A DNA stretch of 35,309 nt. Origin: Candidatus Uhrbacteria bacterium. Lineage in GTDB: Bacteria > Patescibacteriota > Patescibacteriia > UBA9934. The notes under the pieces were generated by a model, which saw only the letters and a list, made by a program, of their open reading frames with translations, was not told the DNA's origin and did no database searches. Below are positions 20,643-28,891 of this stretch, in pieces; position 1 is the stretch's first letter, and each line of letters begins with the position of its first letter. Location of the stretch: contig DMOG01000018.1 in assembly GCA_003453595.1 (NCBI GenBank), forward strand, positions 1-35,309, written 5' to 3'. A program made the position numbers and the translations under genes.

Positions 20643-22445
20643 ATGACTCAGTTGGATCGAATTCGAAATTTTTGCATTATTGCACATATTGACCATGGTA
20701 AGTCCACCTTGGCTGATCGTCTGCTGGAAAAAACTGGTACTGTGGATAAACGCCAGATGAAGGAACAGGTCTTGGACCAGATGGACCTTGAGCGTGAGCG
20801 GGGGATTACTATCAAGCTCGCGCCAGTACGTATGAAATATGTTAAAGATGGTAAGGAATACACACTAAACTTAATTGATACTCCGGGTCATGTTGATTTT
20901 TCCTACGAAGTTTCCAGGTCGTTAGCCGCGGTTGAAGGCGCTGTTTTACTTGTTGACGCCACTCAAGGCGTGCAGGCGCAAACTTTAGCAAACTTATATC
21001 TTGCTTTGGATCAAAATTTGGAAATTATTCCAGTTCTAAATAAAATCGATCTGCCGAATGCAGACATCGAGGCTCGTAAAAAAGAAATTATTCAGCTAAT
21101 CGGCTGTCGGCCAGAAGATGTGATAGCTGTATCAGGAAAAACAGGCGAGAATGTTGAGGCGCTTCTTGATCGAATTGTTGATAAGATTCCACATCCTCAA
21201 GGCAAATCCACAAATTCAACTCGCGCCCTGGTGTTTGATTCTTACTATGATGATTATAAAGGCGTAGTCGCCTATGTCCGGGTAATGGACGGCGCGCTTC
21301 GCAAGCGCGACAAGCTTCGCATGGTAGCCAACAGAACAGTGGCAGATATTCTTGATGTTGGCGCTTTAAAACCAGGATTTGTTAGTACAGACATTTTGGA
21401 AACAGGTCAAATTGGTTATGTCGTAACTGGCTTGAAAGAAATTGAAGGTTGTCGAGTTGGAGATACAATGACACTCACATCAGCCCACGATGTTGTTCCT
21501 CTTGAGGGCTATAAAGAGGTTAGGCCAATGGTTTTTGCTGGAATTTTTCCACAGGAAGGTGATAACTTTGAAGAGTTGCGCGATGCCATGCAACGCCTAA
21601 AGCTTAACGATTCGTCGTTAACCTATGAGCCAGAACAGTCGCCGGCCTTGGGGTTTGGATTCCGCGCTGGGTTTTTGGGAATGTTGCATTTGGAAATTTT
21701 AAAAGAGCGACTGGAGCGTGAGTTTGATCTCTCACTTGTGGTTACAGTGCCTTCGGTTGCTTATCATCTTTATGTTCGTGGGTCAGACGAAATGACTTTA
21801 ATTAAAAGTCCAATTGATTTGCCAGACGCAGGTCACATCGAACGCGTTGAAGAACCATGGGCAAAGTTGGATATTATTACTCCGGTTGAATTTATTGGTA
21901 GCATTATGACCTTTGCTCAGGAGCGACATGGTACATATAAAAATACTGAGTATCTTTCAGAGGGTCGAGCGATTTTAAAATATGAAATTCCACTCTCGTC
22001 TTTGATTGTTGATTTTTATGATAAGTTAAAAGGCATGAGCAGTGGCTATGCATCAATGAACTACGAGGTTTTTGAATATAGACCAGCAGATATTGTTCGC
22101 ATGGATATCTTAGTTGCTGAAGAGCCGGTTGAGGCGTTGGCAACTTTTGTTTATAGGGATAATGCCCATGGTGCTGGTAAACGCATTGTCAACTCTCTTA
22201 AAGAATCAATTCCTAAGCAACAATTTGTTATTAAGCTACAGGCAACTGTGGGAGGTAAGGTTGTTGCTGGCGATAAGATTTCTGCTTTGCGAAAAGATGT
22301 GACAGCCAAGTTGTATGGAGGTGATGTAACCCGCAAGCGAAAACTTTTAGAAAAACAAAAGAAAGGAAAGAAAAAAATGATGGCCATGGGAAAGGGCAAG
22401 GTGCAAATTCCTAGTGAAGCTTATTTAAATGTTTTAAAACGATAA
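20643..22445 (+). CDS. lepA: elongation factor 4 (LepA)
   Basis: LepA is a ribosome-associated translational GTPase, 600 aa, the normal length. G-domain motifs are AHIDHGKST (G1), the RGITI switch, DTPGHVDF (G3) and NKIDLP (G4). Domains II, III and V follow, and the LepA-specific C-terminal domain ends with KLYGGDVTRKRKLLEKQKKGKKKM. A 35-residue membrane peptide gene starts 2 nt after the stop and leads into recJ, so these form an operon. Confidence 0.99.
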   Translation: MTQLDRIRNFCIIAHIDHGKSTLADRLLEKTGTVDKRQMKEQVLDQMDLERERGITIKLAPVRMKYVKDGKEYTLNLIDTPGHVDFSYEVSRSLAAVEGAVLLVDATQGVQAQTLANLYLALDQNLEIIPVLNKIDLPNADIEARKKEIIQLIGCRPEDVIAVSGKTGENVEALLDRIVDKIPHPQGKSTNSTRALVFDSYYDDYKGVVAYVRVMDGALRKRDKLRMVANRTVADILDVGALKPGFVSTDILETGQIGYVVTGLKEIEGCRVGDTMTLTSAHDVVPLEGYKEVRPMVFAGIFPQEGDNFEELRDAMQRLKLNDSSLTYEPEQSPALGFGFRAGFLGMLHLEILKERLEREFDLSLVVTVPSVAYHLYVRGSDEMTLIKSPIDLPDAGHIERVEEPWAKLDIITPVEFIGSIMTFAQERHGTYKNTEYLSEGRAILKYEIPLSSLIVDFYDKLKGMSSGYASMNYEVFEYRPADIVRMDILVAEEPVEALATFVYRDNAHGAGKRIVNSLKESIPKQQFVIKLQATVGGKVVAGDKISALRKDVTAKLYGGDVTRKRKLLEKQKKGKKKMMAMGKGKVQIPSEAYLNVLKR

Positions 22446-22446
22446 T

Positions 22447-22554
22447 ATGAGTCGAAAATTTTCAAAAACTGTGCAGAAGATTTTCGGGATTGTGGCATTA
22501 ATAACTATTCTGGCCATGACCTTTTCCTCAATCCTTTATGGACTTCTTTCATGA
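22447..22554 (+). CDS. 35-aa single-pass membrane peptide
   Basis: This short ORF has a basic N-terminus (MSRKFSKTVQK) and one long hydrophobic helix (FGIVALITILAMTFSSILYG). It begins 2 nt after lepA and its TGA overlaps the recJ ATG (ATGA), so it fills the gap exactly and is probably translated. Such short membrane peptides are easy to miss in annotation. Its function is unknown. Confidence 0.7.
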   Translation: MSRKFSKTVQKIFGIVALITILAMTFSSILYGLLS

Positions 22555-24242
22555 AATATAATTGGAACATACAATTAAAAAAAGGGGATGATCTTATTGG
22601 TCAGCTTCTTGCCAATCGCTCTATTGGTGAGCATGAGCAAGAAGCTTTTTTTCACCCAAAATGGGATGATGATATTCATGATCCATTTTTATTTAAACAA
22701 ATGCAAAGTGCGGTTGATCGAACAATGCTAGCTTTACAGCAAAGCGAAACCATTGTTGTTCACGGAGACTATGATGCTGATGGGATTTGTGGATCAACAC
22801 TAATCATGGATGTGCTTGAGTATTTAGCCAAAGTCATGAGTGTAGAATTAAATGCCAGTGCGTTTTTACCGCATCGTGAAAGAGATGGCTATGGCGTAGC
22901 TCTGCATACAGTGGATAGTTTCATTAAAGATAATATTGATTTGTTGATTACTGTTGACTGTGGGATTGCTAATTCTTTGGAGCTTGATCACGCGCATGAT
23001 TTTGCCATTGATGTAATTATTTGTGATCATCATCAACTTGCACCAGACTTGCCGTCTCATGCCATAATCATTCATCCTTTGGCGCCTGGTGAGATTTATC
23101 CAAACAAAAAACTTTGCGGAACTGGCGTTGCCTTTAAATTTGCTTGTGCGCTTTTGATAAATGCACGCAGGTTAGGGATTGATGTACAAGACGGATATGA
23201 GAAATGGCTTTTAGATTTAGTAGCTATTGCTACCGTAACTGATGTGGTTCCGCTTTTGGGCGAAAATAGAGTGCTGGAAACTTTTGGGTTAAAAGTTTTA
23301 AATAGAACCCGTCGGCCAGGACTTTTAAATATAATTCAAAATTCAAATGTAAAAATTGGAAAAATTGGCACAGAAGATATCGGCTTTAGGATTGGACCAA
23401 GATTAAATGCAGCCGGGCGTTTACGAGAAGCTCAGACTGCCTTTAACGCTTTAAATGCAAAAGATTTGGAAGCAGCATCAGCATATTCAACTGAACTGGA
23501 AATGCTTAATCGTGAGCGTCAAAGATTATCAAACACTGCTTATGAAGAGGCCAGGTTGCAACTTGTTGATATACCTAACGCTTTTGTGCATGTTGTTTAC
23601 AGCGAAGCATGGACTCCAGGAATTGTTGGCCTGGTGGCTGGAAAAATTGCCTATGAGTTTAATGCAGCTACTTTTGCTTTAACAAAGTCTGGCGATCAAT
23701 ATTTGGGATCTGGTCGAAGTGCCAGAGGTTTACATCTGGTGGAAGCAATGCGATCCTGTGGTGATATTTTTATTAAAGCCGGAGGACATCCTGAGGCATG
23801 CGGTTTAACTTTAGAGAGCATGGAAATGGTTAATCTGTTTCGTGAAAAAGTAAATGAGTATGCCAAGAAACTTTTAGGAGCTACTGACTCGGCGCAAGAA
23901 TTAAATATTGAAGCGGAATTGATGATTGAACAAGTGAATTTTGCACTGTACGATATTGTGCAAAAATTTGAACCTTTTGGTACTGGAAACCCTACTCCGA
24001 TTTTTTGCGTGAAAGATGTGGTTGTTTCATCGGTAGCTGCACTTGGAAATGAAGGCAAGCATTTAAAATTAAAACTTGAAAGTCGATCTGATGATGTGGA
24101 ATGCATAGGTTTTGGATTTGGAAAACTTGCTTCTCAAATAAAAATTGGATCAAAGATTGATTTAGCATTTAAACTTCGCATCAATGAATGGCAAAACCAG
24201 CGTCGATTGCAAGCAGAGATTGTTGATGTTGTGATAAAATAG
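22551..24242 (+). CDS. recJ: single-stranded-DNA-specific exonuclease RecJ
   Basis: RecJ is a 5'-3' ssDNA exonuclease of repair and recombination. DHH-family motifs are visible: VVHGDYDADGICGST, LLITVDCGIAN, IICDHHQLAP and GTGVAFKFA. The DHHA1 domain has GRSARGLHLVEAMRSCGDIFIKAGGHPEACGLTL, and a C-terminal OB-like domain (GTGNPTPIFCVKDVVV) follows. The length (563 aa) is normal. The gene is coupled to the preceding peptide gene by overlapping ATGA and followed 6 nt later by an RNase H gene. Confidence 0.97.
   Translation: MKYNWNIQLKKGDDLIGQLLANRSIGEHEQEAFFHPKWDDDIHDPFLFKQMQSAVDRTMLALQQSETIVVHGDYDADGICGSTLIMDVLEYLAKVMSVELNASAFLPHRERDGYGVALHTVDSFIKDNIDLLITVDCGIANSLELDHAHDFAIDVIICDHHQLAPDLPSHAIIIHPLAPGEIYPNKKLCGTGVAFKFACALLINARRLGIDVQDGYEKWLLDLVAIATVTDVVPLLGENRVLETFGLKVLNRTRRPGLLNIIQNSNVKIGKIGTEDIGFRIGPRLNAAGRLREAQTAFNALNAKDLEAASAYSTELEMLNRERQRLSNTAYEEARLQLVDIPNAFVHVVYSEAWTPGIVGLVAGKIAYEFNAATFALTKSGDQYLGSGRSARGLHLVEAMRSCGDIFIKAGGHPEACGLTLESMEMVNLFREKVNEYAKKLLGATDSAQELNIEAELMIEQVNFALYDIVQKFEPFGTGNPTPIFCVKDVVVSSVAALGNEGKHLKLKLESRSDDVECIGFGFGKLASQIKIGSKIDLAFKLRINEWQNQRRLQAEIVDVVIK
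24232..24240 (+). promoter_or_regulatory. extended -10 promoter of the RNase H gene
   Basis: TGA-TAAAAT lies in the last codons of recJ and ends 8 nt before ATG 24249, so the RNase H gene can be transcribed alone as a leaderless message. Confidence 0.55.
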
Positions 24243-24248
24243 AGGCAT

Positions 24249-24674
24249 ATGCATGTACGACTTTATACTGATGGTGGAGCAAGAGGGAACCCGGGTCCAT
24301 CTGGGGCTGGGTTTGTGATTTATGCGCTCAACGATCAGGATCAGGAAGCTGAAAAAATTTTTGCAGATGGAAAATATCTTGGGGACGCAACTAATAATAT
24401 TGCCGAATACGAAGCAGTGATTCTCGGGCTAACAAAAGCGCTTGAATTAAATGCCTCAAGTGTTGACTTGGTAATGGACTCTGAGTTGATTGTTAAGCAA
24501 TTAAACGGTGAATATAAAGTAAAAAATGAAGGATTGGCACAAAAATATTTACAGGTTCACAATCTTCTTTATCGCTTTGAAAGAGTGACTTTTAGACATG
24601 TTCGACGCGAGTTTAATAAAGAAGCTGATGCGCAAGTGAATAAAGCACTAGATAAAGCGCTAGGTGTGGTATAA
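24249..24674 (+). CDS. ribonuclease HI family protein
   Basis: This 141-aa RNase H fold begins MHVRLYTDGGARGNPGPSGAGFVIY. The catalytic acidic residues are visible: D8 (YTDGGARGNP), Glu in NNIAEYEAVILGL, Asp in LVMDSELIVKQL and Asp in FNKEADAQVNKALD. It resembles the archaeal/Bacillus YpdQ-like branch (NNIAEYEA, RHVRREFNKEAD) rather than E. coli RnhA. It degrades RNA in RNA-DNA hybrids and fits with recJ in DNA maintenance. Confidence 0.93.
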   Translation: MHVRLYTDGGARGNPGPSGAGFVIYALNDQDQEAEKIFADGKYLGDATNNIAEYEAVILGLTKALELNASSVDLVMDSELIVKQLNGEYKVKNEGLAQKYLQVHNLLYRFERVTFRHVRREFNKEADAQVNKALDKALGVV

Positions 24675-24675
24675 T
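24667..24675 (+). promoter_or_regulatory. extended -10 promoter of the pilus operon
   Basis: TGG-TATAAT overlaps the end of the RNase H gene. Transcription would begin near 24682, giving a 40-nt leader for pilM. An ATG at 24688 opens a 17-codon frame that overlaps the pilM start. Confidence 0.65.
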
Positions 24676-24724
24676 TTTAGAGAATAAATGAATGTAGTCA
24701 GGATTCTTTCACTTTTTTCACACT

Positions 24725-25861
24725 ATGAAACTATTTTCTAAAAAAGATTCCAGCGAGCAGGGCATGATTGGTATTGATATTGGTGCTGGAGGAATAAAAA
24801 TGATTGAGTTAGCGCCGTATAAAGGTCGTGTGCGACTTTTAACTTATGGTCATGCTGAGCGAACATCGCATACTGATGGATCTCTTTTAGACCAACCACA
24901 TAAATGCGCAGAGATTATCTTGCGGGTGATAAAGGAATCAGGCATGAAGTCGCAGAAAGTTAATGCTGCTTTGCCTTCGCAATCAGTTTTTCATACCATT
25001 GTTACCATCCCACAGCCGAAAAGCAAGGATGAAAATATCAAACCACTCATTGAGGCACAGGTTAAAAAATTATTACCTCGACCAATTGAAGAAATGATTT
25101 TAGATTCAACAGTTATTGATAAGCATCTTTTACCAAAAGATGAAACAGAAAAATCTAAAAAAGAAAGCAACGAAAAAATTTCACAGGATATTTTAGAAAA
25201 AAAAGAACAAAAACATATTAGAGTGCTTGTTTCTGGGGCGCCAAAAGATCTTGTGCAAAAATATGTTGATATTTTTAAGCTAGCTAAATTGGAGCTTGTC
25301 TCGCTAGAGACCGAAGCTTTTGCATTAATAAGATCATTAGTAGGCAAAGACCCTTCTCGTATCATGATTGTGGATATCGGATACGAGAGAACAAATATCG
25401 ATATTATCCAGCATGGAATTCCATTTTTGCATCGTTCAATTAAGGCTGGTGGCATAAATGTAACCCAGGCCATTGCCAAACAAATGAGTATTTCTAGAGC
25501 TCAAGCTGAACAGGTAAAATTTGATTTAGCAATTTCTGCGCAAAAAAATCAACAAATGCCTCCGATAATTCGCGAGGCAATGATGCCGATATTGCATGAA
25601 ATAAAATATGCGCTGGAACTTTATGGTCAGCAGGATTTTCATGAATACTCAGCCGTGGAAAAAATTATCTTAACTGGAGGATCGGCCCATTTGCCATTTT
25701 TGGATCCATTTTTGACAGAAGCTTTGAACATGAATGTTTATTTGGGAAATCCATGGGCTCGGGTAGCGACTCCGGAAGGATCACAGGAAATGCTCTCAGA
25801 AATTGGACCGCGGATGTCAGTCGCACTTGGACTTGCCATGAAGTTACTTAAGGAAAAATAA
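24725..25861 (+). CDS. pilM: type IV pilus assembly protein PilM
   Basis: This is an actin-like ATPase of the FtsA/PilM family that organises the inner-membrane pilus platform on the cytoplasmic side. It shows MIGIDIGAGGIKMIELAP (phosphate-1), IMIVDIGYERTNIDII (phosphate-2) and KIILTGGSAHLPFLDPFLTEAL (adenosine motif). A Lys/Glu-rich insertion (KSKKESNEKISQDILEKKEQKH) lies near the middle. The length is 378 aa. The usual pilN/pilO/pilP genes do not follow; instead come a degenerate receiver, a pilin and the prepilin peptidase. Confidence 0.93.
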   Translation: MKLFSKKDSSEQGMIGIDIGAGGIKMIELAPYKGRVRLLTYGHAERTSHTDGSLLDQPHKCAEIILRVIKESGMKSQKVNAALPSQSVFHTIVTIPQPKSKDENIKPLIEAQVKKLLPRPIEEMILDSTVIDKHLLPKDETEKSKKESNEKISQDILEKKEQKHIRVLVSGAPKDLVQKYVDIFKLAKLELVSLETEAFALIRSLVGKDPSRIMIVDIGYERTNIDIIQHGIPFLHRSIKAGGINVTQAIAKQMSISRAQAEQVKFDLAISAQKNQQMPPIIREAMMPILHEIKYALELYGQQDFHEYSAVEKIILTGGSAHLPFLDPFLTEALNMNVYLGNPWARVATPEGSQEMLSEIGPRMSVALGLAMKLLKEK

Positions 25862-25865
25862 TTTT

Positions 25866-26249
25866 ATGGCATCGAAAAGATCCATCTTGATTATTATCGA
25901 AGATTCCTATCTAGCCGGACTTTATGGACGAAAGTTTGAACTTGACGGATGGAGGGTTGATATAGCGGAATCATATAAAGATGGTATTTGGCTAATTGCC
26001 AAACAAAAACCCCAGGTCGTACTTTTGCAAAAAGAATGTCTAAATACCGATATAGCCGATGGTGTGCGTGAGCTTCGGGCTTTACCAACAATGCAACAAG
26101 CAAAGATAGTGCTTTTGGCAAAAGAAACAGATCGAGAAGAAATTCAACGCGCCCGCAATGCCGGAGCAGATGCTTACTTACTTCTTGGACATTTTGTCCC
26201 CCATGAAGCTTTAGAAAAGATAAAAGAGTTGGTGGGGGATAGGGAGTAA
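25866..26249 (+). CDS. degenerate response-regulator receiver domain protein
   Basis: This 127-aa stand-alone receiver fold has an N-terminal acidic pair (IIIEDSYLAGLYGRKFELDGWRV). At the end of strand 3 the phospho-acceptor Asp is replaced by Gln55 (PQVVLLQKECLN), and the usual Lys near strand 5 is also missing (ADAYLLLGHFV). It therefore cannot be phosphorylated in the normal way and is likely a protein-interaction module. Its place 4 nt after pilM suggests a role in pilus control. Confidence 0.85.
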   Translation: MASKRSILIIIEDSYLAGLYGRKFELDGWRVDIAESYKDGIWLIAKQKPQVVLLQKECLNTDIADGVRELRALPTMQQAKIVLLAKETDREEIQRARNAGADAYLLLGHFVPHEALEKIKELVGDRE

Positions 26250-26302
26250 AAAGTTTAAAGCAGAAAGAGGAAAGCGGGGAAGAATTAAAGCTTTTAACTT
26301 TT

Positions 26303-26340
26303 TACTTTAAACTTTATACTTTAAACTTTATACTTTTTAC
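26303..26340 (+). repeat. tandem 14-bp repeat in the pilus operon
   Basis: ACTTTAAACTTTAT occurs twice in tandem (26304-26317, 26318-26331) and is followed by ACTTTTTAC. The reverse complement of this word (GTAAAAAGTTTAAAG) occurs at 26248-26262, so the gap before the pilin gene can also fold into a long hairpin. Confidence 0.8.
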
Positions 26341-26353
26341 TAACAAACACCCT

Positions 26354-26860
26354 ATGTACAAAAATGGATTTACTAAAATTGAGATTCTGATAATTGCCGC
26401 CATTATCGGCGTTCTTGGCATAACTTCTGTGGTTGCAGTGATGACAGCCAGATCACGAACTCGGGACGCTGTGCGCATGTCAGATGTGCGCCAAATTCAA
26501 GCTGGTCTTGAGCTTTTCTTTATAGATCACAATGCATATCCAGAGTCTGTTGAGGCAACTGCTTTGGGAACACCAACCACTGGCTGTTTATCAGAGCAAG
26601 GATTTTCATCAAACTGTGCCGATGGACTTTATTTGGAAGCTGTACCAAGCACACCAACCTCTGGATTAAATCAATTGTCGTCTTGTAGTGATAGATCAAA
26701 CGCTTATTGTTATTTTGCCGAAAACGGAAACTATAGAATTTCATTTGAGCTAGAACACGACAATCCTTTGATTGGATTGGTAAAAGGACTAAATTGCGCT
26801 ACAGAAAGCGGACTTGAATCCGGAGCATGTTCATCTTTACTGATTTCTGCATCCCAATAA
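26354..26860 (+). CDS. type IV pilin-like protein
   Basis: This 168-aa prepilin has a short leader MYKNG and cleavage expected between Gly5 and Phe6. The mature N-terminus FTKIEILIIAAIIGVLG carries the essential Glu at position 5, followed by the hydrophobic stalk helix and the conserved RDAVRMSDVRQIQAGLELFFIDHNAYP segment. The globular part contains six Cys (CLSE, NCAD, SCSD, YCYF, NCAT, ACSS) and ends after the last of these. It is the likely major or minor pilin processed by the peptidase encoded next. Confidence 0.93.
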   Translation: MYKNGFTKIEILIIAAIIGVLGITSVVAVMTARSRTRDAVRMSDVRQIQAGLELFFIDHNAYPESVEATALGTPTTGCLSEQGFSSNCADGLYLEAVPSTPTSGLNQLSSCSDRSNAYCYFAENGNYRISFELEHDNPLIGLVKGLNCATESGLESGACSSLLISASQ

Positions 26861-26883
26861 GATATAAATAAGTGAATTGATTT

Positions 26884-27675
26884 ATGACTGATATACTTTG
26901 GACCATTGCAGTAAGTTTGGGCGGAATATGTGTTGGAAGTTTTTTAAACACAATTATTTTTAGATCACAAAAAAACATTCCGATTAGAGAAAGGTCAAAA
27001 TGCATGAAGTGCATGAAGCCGATTCACTGGATTGATAAGTTGCCGATTATTAGTTTTTTCAATCTAAATGGTCGATGTCGAAATTGTTCATCAGTAATAT
27101 CTTGGCAGTATCCGATGGTGGAAATGGTAACCGGACTTTTATTTGGACTTTTGTTTGTGCGGGCAATGTTTGGCTATGGATTTTTGGGGTTTGAAGATCA
27201 GTCAGAATGGATAATAGTATTTATCCGTGATGTCTTAATTGCTTGTTTGCTGCTTATAATTTTTGTCTACGATTTTAGATACTCAATTATTTTGGATAGA
27301 TTTTCGGTCACTGCAGTTGTTATTGCACTTTTAGCAAATTTATATTTAGGAGCAGATCCAACATGGCTTCTATTGGCTGGACTATTTATTGGGGCTTTTT
27401 TTGGAGTGCAATTTCTTGTTTCAAGAGGGAAGTGGGTTGGATCAGGAGACATTCGCATGGGGCTTTTGATGGGATTTTATCTAGGGATCGAACTTGGAAT
27501 TGTTGCCCTATTCCTTTCTTACATCATCGGCGCCTTGGCTGGAATTTTCCTTATCGCATTTAAACATCGCAAACCAGAAAGCCATGTACCATTTGGCACC
27601 TTTATGGCCATTGCCATGATTATCACACTTTTCTTTGGACAAGCTATTGCTGGTTGGTATTTGGGTATGATGTAG
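26884..27675 (+). CDS. pilD: prepilin peptidase (type IV leader peptidase)
   Basis: This polytopic membrane aspartyl protease (A24 family) cleaves prepilin leaders and methylates the new N-terminus. The N-terminal domain has GGICVGSFLNTIIFR and the zinc-binding pairs CMKCMKP and CRNCSS. The catalytic aspartates are expected in FVYDFRYSIILDRF and in GSGDIRMG. About seven membrane helices are seen. The length is 263 aa. It closes the pilus gene group; the cassette array begins about 150 bp downstream. Confidence 0.95.
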   Translation: MTDILWTIAVSLGGICVGSFLNTIIFRSQKNIPIRERSKCMKCMKPIHWIDKLPIISFFNLNGRCRNCSSVISWQYPMVEMVTGLLFGLLFVRAMFGYGFLGFEDQSEWIIVFIRDVLIACLLLIIFVYDFRYSIILDRFSVTAVVIALLANLYLGADPTWLLLAGLFIGAFFGVQFLVSRGKWVGSGDIRMGLLMGFYLGIELGIVALFLSYIIGALAGIFLIAFKHRKPESHVPFGTFMAIAMIITLFFGQAIAGWYLGMM

Positions 27676-27777
27676 GGGTAGAATGTAGGTAAGGTGAGGA
27701 GTCCAGAGTGAAGGTTGAAGGCGAAAAAAGAAAAGTGTTTTGAAGTTGGGAATAAAGAAATGATTTAATTATTCAGA

Positions 27778-27845
27778 TAAAATACAGAATCATGATAAAG
27801 CATGAAAATAATTCGGATAAATACGCGTTAAGTGAAATATTTTAA
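27778..27845 (+). other. short leaderless-type ORF interrupted by the array edge
   Basis: TAAAAT (27778-27783) ends 8 nt before ATG 27792, the same spacing as the leaderless genes. The frame reads MIKHENNSDKYA and then enters the first cassette core at 27827, ending at TAA 27843-27845 after 17 residues. It may be the 5' remnant of a gene broken by cassette insertion, or the promoter that drives the array. Otherwise 27676-27826 holds no gene. Confidence 0.35.
27827..27833 (+). other. first cassette core (attI-like or truncated attC core)
   Basis: GTTAAGT is a perfect GTTRRRY core and is followed by GAAATATT, as at later cassette starts. No L''/L' stem is seen on its left, so it is either the attI-side junction or what remains of one. 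Confidence 0.5.
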
Positions 27846-27904
27846 AATTTTTAATACAATTATGGTAAGAAAGTTTTTGTTTTTTACCTCTTAACGTAAA
27901 AACT

Positions 27905-28720
27905 ATGAAATACATATCATCAATAATCATTTTCTTTGTCGCCTATTTTGTTTTAGCGGAAATCTTCGAATTTGGAGAAACTATCTCAGTAATTTTATCT
28001 TTGATTGGTGCTGCACTTTTTTACAACTCAAGACAAGAAAAAAAGAGTGCTACTGGTAAAAAGCCTGATCATTCGGTCACGAATACCTATGATAATGACG
28101 CCGTCAAAAAGGAATCTGACGAAGAAGATGAATATGAGTCCGTGAGTATTTTTGGTGCAAAGCCACGAAAAGGGACAGAGGCATACAGAGTTCATCAAGA
28201 AGTTGAAAAGAAAAAGAATTTAGCTAAAGAGAAGAAAGTAGATGAGCTTATCAGCGAATTGTATTTTGAGAACATCACTTATTATCCAAGCTGGATTAAA
28301 CATGAAGATCGTTCTTATGTGCCTGCAATAATAACATCTGCCTCGGAATCAAAAGAGAAGGGCAAAAAAGATGAGCGTGATAAAAAAATCATCAACATTA
28401 CTTTAAACGACAAGAAATACAAATTCGCTTTCGAGGAAAATTCTTTTTCTACGCCAGACGGTGAATACAATACTCACGGACTTTTGGAGCTTTTTGACGG
28501 CGACAAAAAAGTGCTTGGTCTTGATGTGTCATTGGAACATGGCGATTATGACTCAACATGGAGTCCATTTGGGATTGAGGCTTTTATTGATGGTGATTGG
28601 ATCGAAGATTTCCGCTCTCTAAAAAAACAAAAAATAAAGGATGATAAGGAACGAGCACTTAAAGAAGCAGAAAATCCAGAAAAGACAAAGAAAATGAAAG
28701 ATAACTTTGGAATTGAGTAA
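27905..28720 (+). CDS. cassette gene: membrane-anchored hypothetical protein
   Basis: This 271-aa protein has two N-terminal hydrophobic helices (YISSIIIFFVAYFVLAEIF; ISVILSLIGAALFY), a charged disordered linker and a soluble C-terminal domain (FENITYYPSWIKHEDRSYVPAIIT; NITLNDKKYKFAF; LLELFDGDKKVLGLDVSLEHGDYDSTWSPFGIEAF). The C-terminus is Lys/Glu-rich. I do not recognise a family. Its attC-like site begins 43 nt after the stop. Confidence 0.75.
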   Translation: MKYISSIIIFFVAYFVLAEIFEFGETISVILSLIGAALFYNSRQEKKSATGKKPDHSVTNTYDNDAVKKESDEEDEYESVSIFGAKPRKGTEAYRVHQEVEKKKNLAKEKKVDELISELYFENITYYPSWIKHEDRSYVPAIITSASESKEKGKKDERDKKIINITLNDKKYKFAFEENSFSTPDGEYNTHGLLELFDGDKKVLGLDVSLEHGDYDSTWSPFGIEAFIDGDWIEDFRSLKKQKIKDDKERALKEAENPEKTKKMKDNFGIE

Positions 28721-28762
28721 AAACAAAAACTTTCTTTCTTATAAAAAATTTTAAAATACATC

Positions 28763-28853
28763 ACTTAACACTGGCTATGCGGTTCCGCTACGCTCCACCC
28801 ATATTTACCTTCACTGCGTTACGGCAAACATCGCATAGCCAGAAACGTTATCC
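28763..28853 (+). other. attC-like site 1
   Basis: R'' ACTTAAC (28763-28769, matches RYYYAAC), L'' CTGGCTATGCG (28771-28781), L' CGCATAGCCAG (28832-28842) and R' GTTATCC (28847-28853). The 11-bp stem is perfect, and the loop of about 50 nt carries GGTTCCGCTACGC-type sequence shared with sites 4 and 6. Confidence 0.8.
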
Positions 28854-28891
28854 AAAATGTCGCTCCTATCGTCGCTCGATTTTGGATAACG
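28846..28891. repeat. hairpin forming an ORF-less mini-cassette
   Basis: CGTTATCCAAAAT (28846-28858) and ATTTTGGATAACG (28879-28891) are perfect inverted arms with a loop rich in cgctc. It lies between core 1 and site 2, so the 66-bp unit 28847-28912 holds no gene. Confidence 0.7.
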
